DNA of 64,000 nt from Skermanella pratensis (GCF_008843145.1 NZ_CP030265.1:3024001-3088000), one strand, 5' to 3'; shown: positions 10,006 to 22,422, numbered from the stretch's first letter. The notes: a model not told the origin generated them from the letters alone. A program made the numbers and translations.

Positions 10006-10938
10006 TCAGCGGCCGACGTTCGCCTGGGCGGCAACCTCGGCGGCAAAATCGGACTGCTCCTTCTCGATGCCCTCGCCCAGAACGAACCGGGTGAAGCCCA
10101 CGACCTTGATCGGGGCGCCGATCTCCTTGGCGACCGTATCGACGACCTTGCGGACCTTGTTTTCGCCGTCGATGACGTAGACCTGCTCCAGAAGGACCAC
10201 TTCCTCGTAGTATTTGCGCAGCCGACCCTCGACCATCTTGGCGATGATGTCTTCCGGCTTGCCGCTGGCGCGCGCCTGATCGGCCAGAACGCTCCGCTCA
10301 CGCTCCAGGGAACTGGCGTCGACATCCTCGATGTTGACCGCTTCCGGACGGGCGGCGGCGATGTGCATGGCGATCTGCTTGCCGAGTTCCAGCAGGCGGG
10401 CACGGTCACCGGTGGACTCCAGGCCGACCAGCACGCCGATCTTGCCCAGGTTCGGAGCCAGCGCGTTGTGGACGTAACTGGCGACGGCGCCCTGGCCGAC
10501 AGCGATCCGCGAAACGCGGCGCAGGTTCATGTTCTCGCCGATCGTCGCCACCATGTTGGTGACCTCGTCCGCGACGTTGCGGTCGGTGCCGGGGAAAGCC
10601 TGCTGCTGCAGCGACTCGATCGTGCCGTCACCCTCGAGCGCCAACTGCGCGACCTGGTTCGCGAAGGCCTGGAACCGGTCGTTGCGGGCGACGAAGTCGG
10701 TCTCGGAATTGACTTCGACCGCGGCGCCGACGGTGTCGGCGGTGGCGACCGCGACCAGACCCTCGGCGGCCACCCGGCCGGCCTTCTTGGCGGCGGCGGC
10801 GAGGCCCTTCTTGCGCAGCCAGTCGACGGCGCCTTCAAGGTCGCCCGACGTCTCGGTCAGCGCCTTCTTGCAGTCCATCATGCCGGCGCCGGTCTTTTCG
10901 CGCAATTCCTTGACGAGCGAGGCTGTGATTTCGGCCAT
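10006..10938 (-). CDS. tsf: Translation elongation factor Ts
   Basis: 310 residues. EF-Ts exchanges GDP for GTP on EF-Tu. The N-terminal UBA-like domain contains [19 protein letters not shown] (about 10-28). The core TDFVARND motif, which contacts EF-Tu, is at about 80-87. Later blocks include [13 protein letters not shown] and the C-terminal module [14 protein letters not shown]. It lies downstream of rpsB, separated by a hairpin that may attenuate transcription. Confidence 0.97.
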   Translation of the reverse strand: MAEITASLVKELREKTGAGMMDCKKALTETSGDLEGAVDWLRKKGLAAAAKKAGRVAAEGLVAVATADTVGAAVEVNSETDFVARNDRFQAFANQVAQLALEGDGTIESLQQQAFPGTDRNVADEVTNMVATIGENMNLRRVSRIAVGQGAVASYVHNALAPNLGKIGVLVGLESTGDRARLLELGKQIAMHIAAARPEAVNIEDVDASSLERERSVLADQARASGKPEDIIAKMVEGRLRKYYEEVVLLEQVYVIDGENKVRKVVDTVAKEIGAPIKVVGFTRFVLGEGIEKEQSDFAAEVAAQANVGR

Positions 10939-10971
10939 CTTGGACCTCTTCCTGAATGATCGTAGTCAGTA

Positions 10972-11016
10972 GATAAAAATAAGGGCAACCGGACGCATCC
11001 AAGCGCCCGGTTGCCC
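10972..11016 (-). terminator. Intrinsic terminator or attenuator between rpsB and tsf
   Basis: On the minus strand a 10-bp perfect stem (GGGCAACCGG / CCGGTTGCCC, arms 11007-11016 and 10983-10992) encloses a 14-base loop. It is followed directly by TTATTTTTATC. This is the standard form of a Rho-independent terminator. It lies 11 bases after the rpsB stop and about 35 bases before the tsf ATG, so it would set the ratio of S2 to EF-Ts message. Confidence 0.8.
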
Positions 11017-11027
11017 GATCTGACGGA

Positions 11028-11855
11028 TCAGGCCTGGGCGCCTTCCGAGACCGCGGCTTCGCCCTCGGTGCCTTCGGTGGCCTCGGCGACGACGACATCC
11101 TCGTCCGCCGGCAGTTCTTCCTCGACGCCTTCGGCCTGCTCGCCGACATCGATGCCCGAGGCGATCATCTCGGCCTGGAGGCCGTCGAGAACCGCACCGG
11201 AAACCAGCTCGCAATAGGTATCGATCGCGCGCAGCGCATCGTCGTTGCCCGGGATCGGGAAGGCGACGCCGTCGGGATCGGAGTTGCTGTCGATCACCGC
11301 GACGACCGGAATACCGAGCTTGTTGGCTTCCTGGACCGCGATCGACTCTTTATTGGTGTCGATGATGAACAGGATGTCCGGCAGGCCGCCCATTTCCTTG
11401 ATGCCGCCGAGCGCCCGTTCCAGCTTGTCACGTTCGCGGGTGAGCTGGAGGGTTTCCTTCTTGGTCAAGCCGATATTGGTGTCCTGAAGGCGCTCCTCCA
11501 TCTCGCGGAGACGCTTGATCGACTGGGAGATGGTCTTCCAGTTCGTCAGCATGCCGCCGAGCCAGCGGTGGTTGACATAGTACTGGCCGCAGCGCGAAGC
11601 CGAGTCGGCGACCTTCTCCTGAGCCTGGCGCTTGGTGCCGACGAACAGCACGCGTCCGCCGCCCGCCACCACGTCGCGGACCGCAGTCATTGCGCGGTGC
11701 AGCATGGGAACGGTCTGCTCGAGATCAATGATGTGGACGCCGTTGCGCACGCCGAAAATGTACGGCTGCATCTTCGGGTTCCAGCGGCGGGTGTGGTGGC
11801 CGAAATGGACGCCGGCTTCCAGGAGCTGGCGCATGGTGAATGAAGGCATCGGCAT
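11028..11855 (-). CDS. rpsB: 30S ribosomal protein S2
   Basis: 275 residues from the ATG at 11855. That start is preferred over an upstream frame opening at 11900 because AAAGGA precedes it and the product then begins [20 protein letters not shown], as in other S2 proteins. The core S2 blocks [43 protein letters not shown] and [25 protein letters not shown] are complete. After about residue 235 there is an acidic Glu/Ala-rich tail of roughly 40 residues, a feature of some alphaproteobacterial S2. First gene of the rpsB-tsf series. Confidence 0.97.
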   Translation of the reverse strand: MPMPSFTMRQLLEAGVHFGHHTRRWNPKMQPYIFGVRNGVHIIDLEQTVPMLHRAMTAVRDVVAGGGRVLFVGTKRQAQEKVADSASRCGQYYVNHRWLGGMLTNWKTISQSIKRLREMEERLQDTNIGLTKKETLQLTRERDKLERALGGIKEMGGLPDILFIIDTNKESIAVQEANKLGIPVVAVIDSNSDPDGVAFPIPGNDDALRAIDTYCELVSGAVLDGLQAEMIASGIDVGEQAEGVEEELPADEDVVVAEATEGTEGEAAVSEGAQA

Positions 11856-11978
11856 GGAAAACAGTCCTTTTCCGGTTGCTCCGCCGCGGGCGTGGTTCAC
11901 CAGATGTGAACACCGGAGCGGGCCGCCGGCCTATGAGCCGATGGACCGCAAGCCCGCGTGAGGTTTTGCGACGGGCGA

Positions 11979-12007
11979 TAGATAGCCCGGCGCCCTGCGT
12001 TTGGCAA
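11979..12007 (-). promoter_or_regulatory. Candidate sigma-70 promoter of rpsB
   Basis: The minus strand shows TTGCCA (12002-12007), a 17-base spacer, and TATCTA (11979-11984). That predicts transcription starting near 11972 and an untranslated leader of about 115 bases before the rpsB ATG. It lies in the gap between dnaE and rpsB. No known S2 leader fold was recognised. Confidence 0.55.
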
Positions 12008-12050
12008 CCATATCCGCATGCATCGCGCGGCGCGCGCCCGGGGGCAACGC

Positions 12051-15545
<3,495 letters not shown>

Positions 15546-15609
15546 CGGGTGCTGTACTCGGGAGCGGGAGCGGGAGAGCGTTCTGCGCCCAGCATGACAA
15601 GCCGGAGCC

Positions 15610-15642
15610 CCGGCGTCATGCGCAAGTTTCGCTTGACGCCGG
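15610..15642. repeat. Inverted repeat upstream of dnaE
   Basis: CCGGCGTCA and TGACGCCGG pair as a perfect 9-bp stem, extended by GCG/CGC after one mismatch, with a short loop. It lies 65-97 bases upstream of the dnaE ATG and 125 bases after the hydrolase stop. There is no T-tract on either side, so it is a weak terminator candidate; an operator or mRNA leader hairpin is equally possible. Confidence 0.45.
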
Positions 15643-15766
15643 GTGCCGGCCGGCCCGGCGGAGGGAAACCGGAGCGGAAGTGACCGTCGGGCAACAGGCG
15701 ACCTACCGGTTATTCGTTGGGTATCGGAACACCGAGGGCCGTTGAACAGGAGCCTCCACCGCTCCG

Positions 15767-16627
15767 TCAGGCGTCCAAGCTGGCCTTCAGGAAATCGATC
15801 GTCCTGGTCCAGGCCAGCTGCGCGGCCGCCGCATCGTAACGCGCCGGAGCCGTGTCGTTGTTAAAGGCGTGGTTGGCGCCCTGGTACATGTGCAAGGTGT
15901 AGTCGACATCGGCCTTCTTCAGAGCCGCCTCGAAGGCCGGCACGCTCTCGTTGATGCGATCGTCCAGGCCGGCATAGTTGAGCAGCAGCTTGGCGCGGAT
16001 GTTCGGCACCGCGTCAAGCGGCGGGGTCCGGCCGTAAAAGACCACCGAAGCATCGAGATCCGGCGACGCCGTCGCCAGCGTGCCCGCCATGCCGCCGCCC
16101 CAGCAGAAGCCCATGGCGCCGACCTTGCCGGTCGACTCGGCATGGCCTTGGAGAAAGGCGACGGTTCGGACCAGATCATCCAGGGTCTGCTTGCCGTCGA
16201 GCCGGCCGATGAGCGTGCGGGCCTGATCCTCGTCCGCCGGCGTTCCCCCCAGCGGACTCAGCATGTCCGGACCCAGCGCCAGGAAGCCTTCCAGGGCCAC
16301 CCGGCGGACCACGTCCTCGATATGCGGGTTCAGGCCGCGGTTCTCGTGGATGACGATCACCGCCGGCAGCTTGCCGGCACCCTTCGGCTTCGCCAGATAG
16401 CCCTTGAGGTCGCCGGACGAACCCGGCCACGTGATGCGGGAGGTTTCCAGCCGCGCGTCGGTCGGGGGCACGACCTGCGCCAGGGCATAGTTGCTTTCCA
16501 GCAGGGGAAGCAGCGCCGCGGCGGCGGCGGCGCTGCCGGCCAGGGCGGTCAGCCGGCTGATGAAAATCCGCCGGTCCAGCGGGGCGTGGGTGTATTCATC
16601 GTAAAGCTCGATGATCTTGCGATCCAT
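15767..16627 (-). CDS. Dienelactone hydrolase family protein with Tat-type signal
   Basis: 286 residues from the ATG at 16627, which has GGAGGG upstream. An alpha/beta hydrolase of the dienelactone hydrolase family: the nucleophile elbow is MGFCWGGG with Cys in place of Ser, and the acid and histidine lie in YAGLDDRIN and GANHAFNND. The N-terminus has DRRIFISRLTAL followed by a long Ala/Leu stretch ending ALAQ, a twin-arginine export signal, so the enzyme should act in the periplasm. The natural substrate cannot be told from sequence. It sits alone between lolD and dnaE, a cargo gene in an otherwise conserved block. Confidence 0.88.
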   Translation of the reverse strand: MDRKIIELYDEYTHAPLDRRIFISRLTALAGSAAAAAALLPLLESNYALAQVVPPTDARLETSRITWPGSSGDLKGYLAKPKGAGKLPAVIVIHENRGLNPHIEDVVRRVALEGFLALGPDMLSPLGGTPADEDQARTLIGRLDGKQTLDDLVRTVAFLQGHAESTGKVGAMGFCWGGGMAGTLATASPDLDASVVFYGRTPPLDAVPNIRAKLLLNYAGLDDRINESVPAFEAALKKADVDYTLHMYQGANHAFNNDTAPARYDAAAAQLAWTRTIDFLKASLDA

Positions 16628-16692
16628 GGCGCAACCCTCCTCTCTTGGTCCGGGGCATCGCCGTCCGCCCCGGACACAAGCTAGGCCATCGC

Positions 16693-17394
16693 TCAATGCT
16701 GGACCAGCACACCGTCCTTCAGTTCGAGCACCCGGTCCATGCGGGCCGCCAGATCCAGGTTATGGGTCGCCACCAGCGCTCCGAAATCACCGCCGCGGAC
16801 CAGATTGGCCAGCACGGCGAACACGTCCTCCGCCGTCTTGTGGTCCAGATTGCCGGTCGGCTCGTCCGCGATCAGCAGCTTCGGACGATTGGCCAGGGCT
16901 CGGGCGATCGCGACTCGCTGCTGCTCGCCGCCCGAAAGACGTGCCGGCCGGTGGCCGGCCCGCGCGGCGAGCCCGACCAGATCCAACAGCTCCATGGCCC
17001 GCTTCCGCGCCACGGATTTCGAGATGCCTGAGATCATCTGCGGCAGCACGATGTTCTCCAGGGCGCTGAACTCCGGCAGCAAGTGGTGGAATTGGTAGAC
17101 GAACCCGATGGACTGGCGGCGCAACGCCGTCCGGTCGGCGTCGGACAGCGTATTGGCCAGCTTGCCCGCGATGCGGATCTCGCCGCCGTCGGCCTGCTCC
17201 AGCAGCCCGGCTATATGGAGCAGAGTCGACTTGCCGGCTCCCGATGGACCGACCAGGGCCACCAACTCGCCGCCGGCGACCTGGAGGGACGCACCGCGCA
17301 GTACGTTGAGCGGCTGCCCCGCCTGCTTGAAGGTCCGGACGACCCCGTCGATCCGGATCATGGGCTCGGCCGGTAGGTTCCTCGTCTCATTCAT
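16693..17394 (-). CDS. lolD: Lipoprotein-releasing ABC transporter ATPase LolD
   Basis: 233 residues. LolD powers extraction of outer-membrane lipoproteins from the inner membrane, passing them to LolA. Walker A is GPSGAGKST (about 50-58), the Q-loop region is VYQFHHLLPEFSALEN, the LolD-type signature is LSGGEQQRVAIARAL, and Walker B is LLIADEPTGNLD. It overlaps the end of lolC by eight bases, so the two are translated together. Confidence 0.95.
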   Translation of the reverse strand: MNETRNLPAEPMIRIDGVVRTFKQAGQPLNVLRGASLQVAGGELVALVGPSGAGKSTLLHIAGLLEQADGGEIRIAGKLANTLSDADRTALRRQSIGFVYQFHHLLPEFSALENIVLPQMISGISKSVARKRAMELLDLVGLAARAGHRPARLSGGEQQRVAIARALANRPKLLIADEPTGNLDHKTAEDVFAVLANLVRGGDFGALVATHNLDLAARMDRVLELKDGVLVQH

Positions 17395-18631
17395 AACGGA
17401 GCGCCTCGACCGGATCGAGCTTGGCTGCCCGCCACGCCGGGTAGATGGTGGCGCCGAACGACAGCCCCAGCGCCATCAGGACGACCCGGGTTACCTCGGA
17501 CCAGTCGATCTCCGCCGGCAGTTGGGTCAGGAAATAGATCTCCGCCGAGAACAGCTCGGTGCCCAGGAGGTTCTGGAGCACCTGCCGGATCGATTCGATG
17601 TTGTCGGCGAAGGCGACCCCCAGGACGAGGCCGAATACCGTGCCGATCACGCCGATGCTGGCGCCGGCCAGGAAGAAGATGCGCAGGATCATGCCCCGGG
17701 TTGCGCCCATGGTGCGCAGGATCGCGATGTCCCTGCCCTTGTCCTTCACCAGCATGATCATGCTGGAGATGATGTTGAACGCGGCGACCAGGATGATCAG
17801 CGTCAGAATCAGGAACATCACATTCCGTTCGACCTGAAGGGCGTTGAAGAAGCTGGCGTTGGACTGCTGCCAGTCGACCAGCCGGGCCCGGCCGCCCAGC
17901 ACCTCCTGTACCGGGCCGCGGTACTCCCAGATCAATCTGGGCTGCTCGACCATCAGCTCCAGCGTCGTCACCGCGTCGGGCACCCGGAAAAAGACCTGGG
18001 CCGCCGGCAGAGGCATGAAGATGAAGTTGTTGTCGTACTCGAACATCCCGACATCGAAGATGGCGCCGATCGTGTAGGCCCTCATGCGCGGCACCGTCCC
18101 GAAGGCGCTGGTATTGCCTTGCGGGCTGATCAGCGTCAGCTGGTCGCCGACCGCAAGCCCGAGCCGCTGCGCCATCCGGATGCCGATCGCCACGTTCTCG
18201 TTTTCGAAACGGTCCAGCGATCCCCGCACGATATGGTTGGAGACCGTTGGCCGGACCCGGAAATCCTCGGGCGCTATGCCGCGGACGATGGCCCCGGACG
18301 ACACGCCCCGCACGGTGACCAGCGCCTGCGCCTCGACCGTCGGCGTCACGGAGGTGACTCCGGGCACCTGACGAAGCCGATCGGCAAGCGGCTGGTAATC
18401 GGGCAGCGGACCCTGGATCGCGTAGACGTTCATGTGGCCGTTGAGGCCGAGCACCCGGCCCAGCAGTTCCGACCGGAAGCCGTTCATCACCGCCATCACG
18501 ATGATCAGCGTCGCGACGCCGAGCCCGATGCCCAGCAGCGAGAAGCCGGCGATCACCGAGATGAAGCCTTCCTGCCGCCGCGCGCGGAGATACCGCATCG
18601 CGACCATGCGTTCGAAAGCGCCGAAGATCAT
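17387..18631 (-). CDS. lolC: Lipoprotein-releasing ABC transporter permease LolC/LolE
   Basis: 414 residues, the membrane partner of LolD. One membrane helix near the N-terminus (VIAGFSLLGIGLGVATLIIVM), a MacB-like periplasmic domain (about 55-260), then three C-terminal helices (FLILTLIILVAAFNIISSM, GASIGVIGTVFGLVLGVAF, VTRVVLMALGLSFGATIY). The conserved cytoplasmic loop KDKGRDIAILRTMGATRGMI contacts LolD. Many Alphaproteobacteria have a single LolC/E-type gene here; whether a second permease exists elsewhere cannot be seen. It follows proS. Confidence 0.93.
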   Translation of the reverse strand: MIFGAFERMVAMRYLRARRQEGFISVIAGFSLLGIGLGVATLIIVMAVMNGFRSELLGRVLGLNGHMNVYAIQGPLPDYQPLADRLRQVPGVTSVTPTVEAQALVTVRGVSSGAIVRGIAPEDFRVRPTVSNHIVRGSLDRFENENVAIGIRMAQRLGLAVGDQLTLISPQGNTSAFGTVPRMRAYTIGAIFDVGMFEYDNNFIFMPLPAAQVFFRVPDAVTTLELMVEQPRLIWEYRGPVQEVLGGRARLVDWQQSNASFFNALQVERNVMFLILTLIILVAAFNIISSMIMLVKDKGRDIAILRTMGATRGMILRIFFLAGASIGVIGTVFGLVLGVAFADNIESIRQVLQNLLGTELFSAEIYFLTQLPAEIDWSEVTRVVLMALGLSFGATIYPAWRAAKLDPVEALRYE

Positions 18632-18674
18632 GCCTGTAAGGCCTTTTTGGACTGATGAGCGATGCGTGCCGGTC

Positions 18675-19988
18675 TCAAGCGGTCAGCTTGGCGAGGGCGG
18701 CCTCGCGCGACAGTTCCTCGCGCTCGCCGGTGGCGCGACGCTTCAGCTCGACGACGCCGCTCTTCAGCCCCCGGGGACCGACGGTCAGCTGCCACGGAAT
18801 GCCGATCAGGTCCATGTCGGCGAATTTGCCGCCGGCCCGCTCGTTGCGGTCGTCGTAGATCACCTCGACCCCCGCGGCACTCAGGTCGCGATACAGCTCG
18901 TCGCAGACCCGGTCGCACTCGGCGTCGCCGGTCTTCAGGTTTATCAGGCCGACCTTGAAGGGTGCCACGCTGTCCGGCCAGATGATGCCGGATTCGTCAT
19001 GGCTCGCCTCGATGATCGCGCCGACCAGCCGCGACACCCCGATGCCGTACGACCCCATTTCCAGGGTAACCTGCTCGCCGTTCGGCCCGGCGACCACGGC
19101 GCCCAGCGGAGCCGAGTACTTGGTGCCGAAATAGAAGATGTGGCCGACCTCGATCCCGCGGGCGTTCACCAGTTCCTCCGGCGGCAGCGGCGAGGTGGCG
19201 GGATCGTGCTTCTCGTCGGTGGCCGCATAGATGCTGGTGTACTTCTCGAAGAACGGCCCGAGGTCGTCGTCGAATCCGGGCGCGCTGGACAGGACGTCCA
19301 GGTCCAGCCACTCCTTGTCGCAGAACACCCCGCTCTCGCCGGTTTCCGCCAGGATGATGAACTCGTGGCTGAGATCGCCGCCGATGGGACCGGTATCGGC
19401 CTGCATCGGGATCGCCTTCATGCCGAGCCGGGCGAAGGTCCGCAGATAGGCCAGGAACATCTTCTGGTACGAGCGGCGGGCGCCGGCCTGGTCCAGGTCG
19501 AAGGAATAGGCATCCTTCATCAGGAACTCGCGCCCGCGCATCACGCCGAATCGGGGCCGGATCTCGTCCCGGAATTTCCACTGGATATGGTAGAGGTTGC
19601 GCGGCAGGTCGCGGTAGCTCTTGACCGCCGACCGGAAGATGTCGGTGATCATCTCCTCGTTGGTCGGGCCGAACAGCATCTCTCGCTCGTGCCGGTCACG
19701 GATGCGAAGCATCTCCTTGCCGTAGTCGTCGTACCGGCCGCTTTCCTTCCACAGCTCGGCCGGCTGGATCGTCGGCATCAGCAGTTCCTGCGCGCCTGCG
19801 GCATCCTGCTCCTCGCGCACGATCTGCTCGATCTTCTTCAGCACACGGAATCCCAACGGCAGCCAGGCATAGATGCCGGCGCTGGTCTGCCGGATCATGC
19901 CGGCTCGCAGCATCAGCCGGTGCGAGACGATCTGCGCCTCGTTGGGGTTTTCCTTCAGGGTGGGCAGGAAATAGGCGGACAACCGCAT
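18675..19988 (-). CDS. proS: Prolyl-tRNA synthetase (short alphaproteobacterial type)
   Basis: 437 residues from the ATG at 19988 (product begins [19 protein letters not shown]). The frame is open further upstream to 20117, but that part is not family-like. A class II synthetase: motif 1 around [20 protein letters not shown], motif 2 [21 protein letters not shown], motif 3 [11 protein letters not shown]. It lacks the roughly 180-residue editing insertion of the E. coli enzyme, as is normal for the alphaproteobacterial form. It is followed by lolC after about 43 bases. Confidence 0.95.
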   Translation of the reverse strand: MRLSAYFLPTLKENPNEAQIVSHRLMLRAGMIRQTSAGIYAWLPLGFRVLKKIEQIVREEQDAAGAQELLMPTIQPAELWKESGRYDDYGKEMLRIRDRHEREMLFGPTNEEMITDIFRSAVKSYRDLPRNLYHIQWKFRDEIRPRFGVMRGREFLMKDAYSFDLDQAGARRSYQKMFLAYLRTFARLGMKAIPMQADTGPIGGDLSHEFIILAETGESGVFCDKEWLDLDVLSSAPGFDDDLGPFFEKYTSIYAATDEKHDPATSPLPPEELVNARGIEVGHIFYFGTKYSAPLGAVVAGPNGEQVTLEMGSYGIGVSRLVGAIIEASHDESGIIWPDSVAPFKVGLINLKTGDAECDRVCDELYRDLSAAGVEVIYDDRNERAGGKFADMDLIGIPWQLTVGPRGLKSGVVELKRRATGEREELSREAALAKLTA

Positions 19989-20087
19989 TCGAATTCTCAC
20001 GGAGCTCGGGGACGACCGGCCCATGGCCAGTCCGATCGGAGCGGACTGTAGGGAATAGCGCTGGACAAGTCCATGATGGCAAGTCCA

Positions 20088-20116
20088 TGCCGGGGGCGCG
20101 TCGCACGCCCCCGGCA
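20088..20116 (-). terminator. Hairpin downstream of the BMP-family gene
   Basis: A GC-rich perfect stem of about 10 bp (GCCGGGGGCG / CGCCCCCGGC) with a short loop, beginning a few bases after the stop of the binding-protein gene. No strong T-tract follows, only TGGACTTG, so termination may be weak or Rho-assisted. A 10-bp direct repeat, CAAGTCCATG, lies beside it at 20066-20075 and 20080-20089. Confidence 0.45.
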
Positions 20117-20124
20117 CGCGCCGC

Positions 20125-21216
20125 TTACTTGGGCAGGGTCCCCTGGACCCCCTCGACGTAATAGGCCATCGACAGGATCTCCGGGTCGGTGGCGGTCTTG
20201 CCCTCGGCGATCACGACCTTGCCGGACTGGTCCTTGATCGGGCCGGTGAAGGGATGCAGGGCGCCCGACTTGATATCCTCGATCGCTTTGTTTCCCAGGG
20301 CCTTGACCTCGGCCGGGACGGCGTCGTTGAACGGCGGCAGGAGGACAGTCCCGGTGGCAAGGCCGCCCCAGTAATCCTCCGACTTCCAGGTGCCGTCGAG
20401 AACGGCCTGGACCCGCTGCTGGTAATAGGGATTCCAGTCGTCGACGATCGAGGTCAGGTGCGCCTTGGGGCCGAACCGGCTCATGTCGGACGACTGGCCG
20501 AAGGCGTAGATGCCGCGGGCCTCGGCTTCCTGGATCGGCGCCGGGCTGTCGGTGTGCTGGGCCAGGATGTCGGCGCCCTGGTCGATCAGCGCCTTGGCGG
20601 CGGCCGCCTCCTTGCCCGGATCGTACCAGCTGTTGACCCAGACCACCCGCACTTGAGCCTGGGGATTGACGCTGCGCAGCGCCAGGGTGAAGGCGTTGAT
20701 GCCGCTGACCACCTCGGGAATCGGGAAGGACCCGATATAGCCGATGATGTTCGACTTGGTCATCTTGCCCGCGAGCAGGCCGCAGACGGTGCGGCCCTCG
20801 TAGAAACGGCCGGAATATGTCGCCACGTTGGTGGCGCGCTTGTATCCCGTCGCGTGCTCGAACTTCACCTTGGGAAAGCGCTGCGCGACCTTCAGCGTGG
20901 GGTTCATGAAGCCGAACGACGTCGTGAAGATCAATCCGGCGCCGCCGGCCGCCAACTGGTTGATCACGCGCTCGGTGTCGGGACCCTCGGCAACGTTCTC
21001 CACATAGGTGGTCTCGATGCGATCACCGAAATGCTCGGCGATGTGGCGGCGTCCAAGGTCGTGCTGGTAGCTGTAGCCGTGATCCGAAATCGGGCCGACA
21101 TAGACGAAGCCGACCTTCAGCTTGTCCGCGGCGAACGCGCGACCAACCATCGGACCGGCACTGATGGCTGCGGCGGTCCCGGCCACCGAAAGACCGAACT
21201 GGCGTCTGTTGAGCAT
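20125..21216 (-). CDS. BMP-family ABC transporter substrate-binding protein
   Basis: 363 residues from the ATG at 21216, with GGAGGGAAC ideally placed upstream. A twin-arginine-like signal ([17 protein letters not shown]) ends near AFAA. The mature protein has the Bmp/PnrA fold, beginning [24 protein letters not shown], with the later block [20 protein letters not shown]. Family members bind nucleosides or purines, and some bind other small ligands. No ATPase or permease gene lies next to it, so the rest of the transporter must be elsewhere. It has its own leader and a hairpin after the stop, suggesting a one-gene unit. Confidence 0.9.
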   Translation of the reverse strand: MLNRRQFGLSVAGTAAAISAGPMVGRAFAADKLKVGFVYVGPISDHGYSYQHDLGRRHIAEHFGDRIETTYVENVAEGPDTERVINQLAAGGAGLIFTTSFGFMNPTLKVAQRFPKVKFEHATGYKRATNVATYSGRFYEGRTVCGLLAGKMTKSNIIGYIGSFPIPEVVSGINAFTLALRSVNPQAQVRVVWVNSWYDPGKEAAAAKALIDQGADILAQHTDSPAPIQEAEARGIYAFGQSSDMSRFGPKAHLTSIVDDWNPYYQQRVQAVLDGTWKSEDYWGGLATGTVLLPPFNDAVPAEVKALGNKAIEDIKSGALHPFTGPIKDQSGKVVIAEGKTATDPEILSMAYYVEGVQGTLPK

Positions 21217-21599
21217 GTTTCTTGTTCCCTCCGAGAGAGTTGGTTCAAGTGACGGGACAGGCGGGAAGCCGACCGCAGGCACCCCGGCGCAGGATGAAGA
21301 CCCGCAGGCTGGCTTGGAAGCCGGGATTTTGCTGAAAGACCTTACGCATTTCCAGGCAGGTGTACTGTTGCCCATGACGCGAGACGCCCTGCCTTTAGAA
21401 GCCGCGTGTGACCGGATGCCTTTGTACCAATTCGGCGGTATCGGCACCAACCATTTTGCCCGATCCACCCAGCATGGTAGGCGGGTTCCGCCTATTTGAT
21501 CGGACCGAACCGCAATCTGTTCACTACCAGAGCAAAGAGTCATCATTTGGGCAGAAAATGAGTGACGGCGACGCAAGCATGGCGTAAGGTTTCGCCCAC
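21217..21599 (-). other. Long leader/promoter region of the BMP-family gene
   Basis: 383 bases without a credible gene. A possible promoter on the minus strand is TTGGTG (21445-21450), 18 bases, TACAAA (21421-21426), which would give an untranslated leader of about 200 bases. Between these boxes is a near-palindrome GGTGCCGATACC. No riboswitch class was recognised. The Shine-Dalgarno at the end is GGAGGGAAC. Confidence 0.4.
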
Positions 21600-21697
21600 A
21601 AAAAGAAAAGGGCCGCGCTGTCACCGCAGCGCGGCCTGAAGTTAGGGAGGAATCGCCACCAGGCGTCGGTAAGAGGGATAAACCCTCTCAGCGATAA
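21600..21697 (-). ncRNA. Candidate small regulatory RNA with an exposed anti-Shine-Dalgarno motif
   Basis: Read on the minus strand: a -10 box TACAAT (21703-21708), then a predicted start near 21697. Stem-loop 1 follows (AGAGGG / CCCTCT, 21672-21688), then stem-loop 2 (CGCC / GGCG, 21654-21665). Next comes an unpaired stretch ATTCCTCCCTAAC (21641-21653), and finally a perfect 10-bp terminator stem (21611-21636) followed by CTTTTCTTTTT. The layout, about 98 bases with two hairpins, a CCUCC-containing single strand and an intrinsic terminator, is that of alphaproteobacterial trans-acting small RNAs that block ribosome binding. No -35 box is convincing. Identification is from structure alone. 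Confidence 0.6.
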
Positions 21698-21721
21698 AAA
21701 TTATTGTATGAGGCACTGAGC

Positions 21722-21757
21722 AAGGCAAGCCACAAAATGGAGCTTGCCTTTTCTTTT
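21722..21757 (+). terminator. Plus-strand intrinsic terminator with no obvious gene
   Basis: A perfect 9-bp stem AAGGCAAGC / GCTTGCCTT (21722-21730 and 21742-21750) with an 11-base loop is followed by TTCTTTT on the plus strand. On the minus strand no T-tract follows. No plus-strand gene precedes it within several kilobases, so an unrecognised plus-strand transcript may end here. Confidence 0.5.
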
Positions 21758-21828
21758 GCTCATTTTCTTGCTCTTTTGCTTATGGTTCGTGCAAATGAGC
21801 GAGTTTCATCCAGTGATTTGCCTGTTTT

Positions 21829-22398
21829 TTAATCTCGGAATCCGATGAACCCCGCCCTCTCCGCCCGAATCCACGGCGGATCGAGCGATTCTATGTGCTG
21901 ATGCACCGGGCAGCCTGAATGATGGGCACCGGGCAGGTACCCGAGGCTCATCAGGAACTCGTTCACGATTTCCCCGCCGGTGAAGCGGAACTGGCTCTTG
22001 AACAGCTTTACCCAGCCGGCGTTGTCCAGGGGATGGTGGTGATCCAGCCAGCCGACGAATCCGCCATGGGTGCCGCGCAACGCCCGCACCCGGCGCGCGT
22101 TCTCGATCACGGCATCGATCTTGAGCCGGTTGCGGATGATGCCGGCGTCGCCCAGCAGGCGCGCCCGGTCTTCCTCGCCGTAGGCGGCGATCCGGTCGAC
22201 GTCGTAGTTCTCGAACGCGGCGGCGAAGGCTTCGCGCTTCTTCAGGATGGTCAGCCAGGACAGCCCGGCCTGGTTGATCTCCAGGACGAGCCGTTCGAAC
22301 AGGACACGCTCGTCGTCGGAGGGAAACCCGTACTCGGTATCGTGGTAGGGTCCGTGCCACGGATGCCCGGGTGCCGCTTCGCAATAGGACAAACCCAT
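21829..22398 (-). CDS. tag: DNA-3-methyladenine glycosylase I
   Basis: 189 residues. Tag excises 3-methyladenine from alkylated DNA. The sequence matches the family along its length: YCEAAPGHPWHGPYHDTEYG at the start, LFERLVLEINQAGLSWLTILKKREAF with the catalytic-pocket Glu, the helical block DRARLLGDAGIIRNRLKIDAVIENA, and the zinc-binding C-terminal region with HHSGCPVHQH. It starts about 25 bases after the DUF1467 gene ends and may share its transcript. The terminator of the small RNA downstream would also stop it. Confidence 0.95.
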   Translation of the reverse strand: MGLSYCEAAPGHPWHGPYHDTEYGFPSDDERVLFERLVLEINQAGLSWLTILKKREAFAAAFENYDVDRIAAYGEEDRARLLGDAGIIRNRLKIDAVIENARRVRALRGTHGGFVGWLDHHHPLDNAGWVKLFKSQFRFTGGEIVNEFLMSLGYLPGAHHSGCPVHQHIESLDPPWIRAERAGFIGFRD

Positions 22399-22422
22399 GG
22401 TGCGACGGAACTCCCGCTGAAG

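Noticed and set aside
21690-21755. A 20-codon frame beginning MSKRKGKLHF on the minus strand near the small RNA
   Set aside because: No good ribosome site, and its sequence is largely the hairpin at 21722-21750; treated as non-coding.
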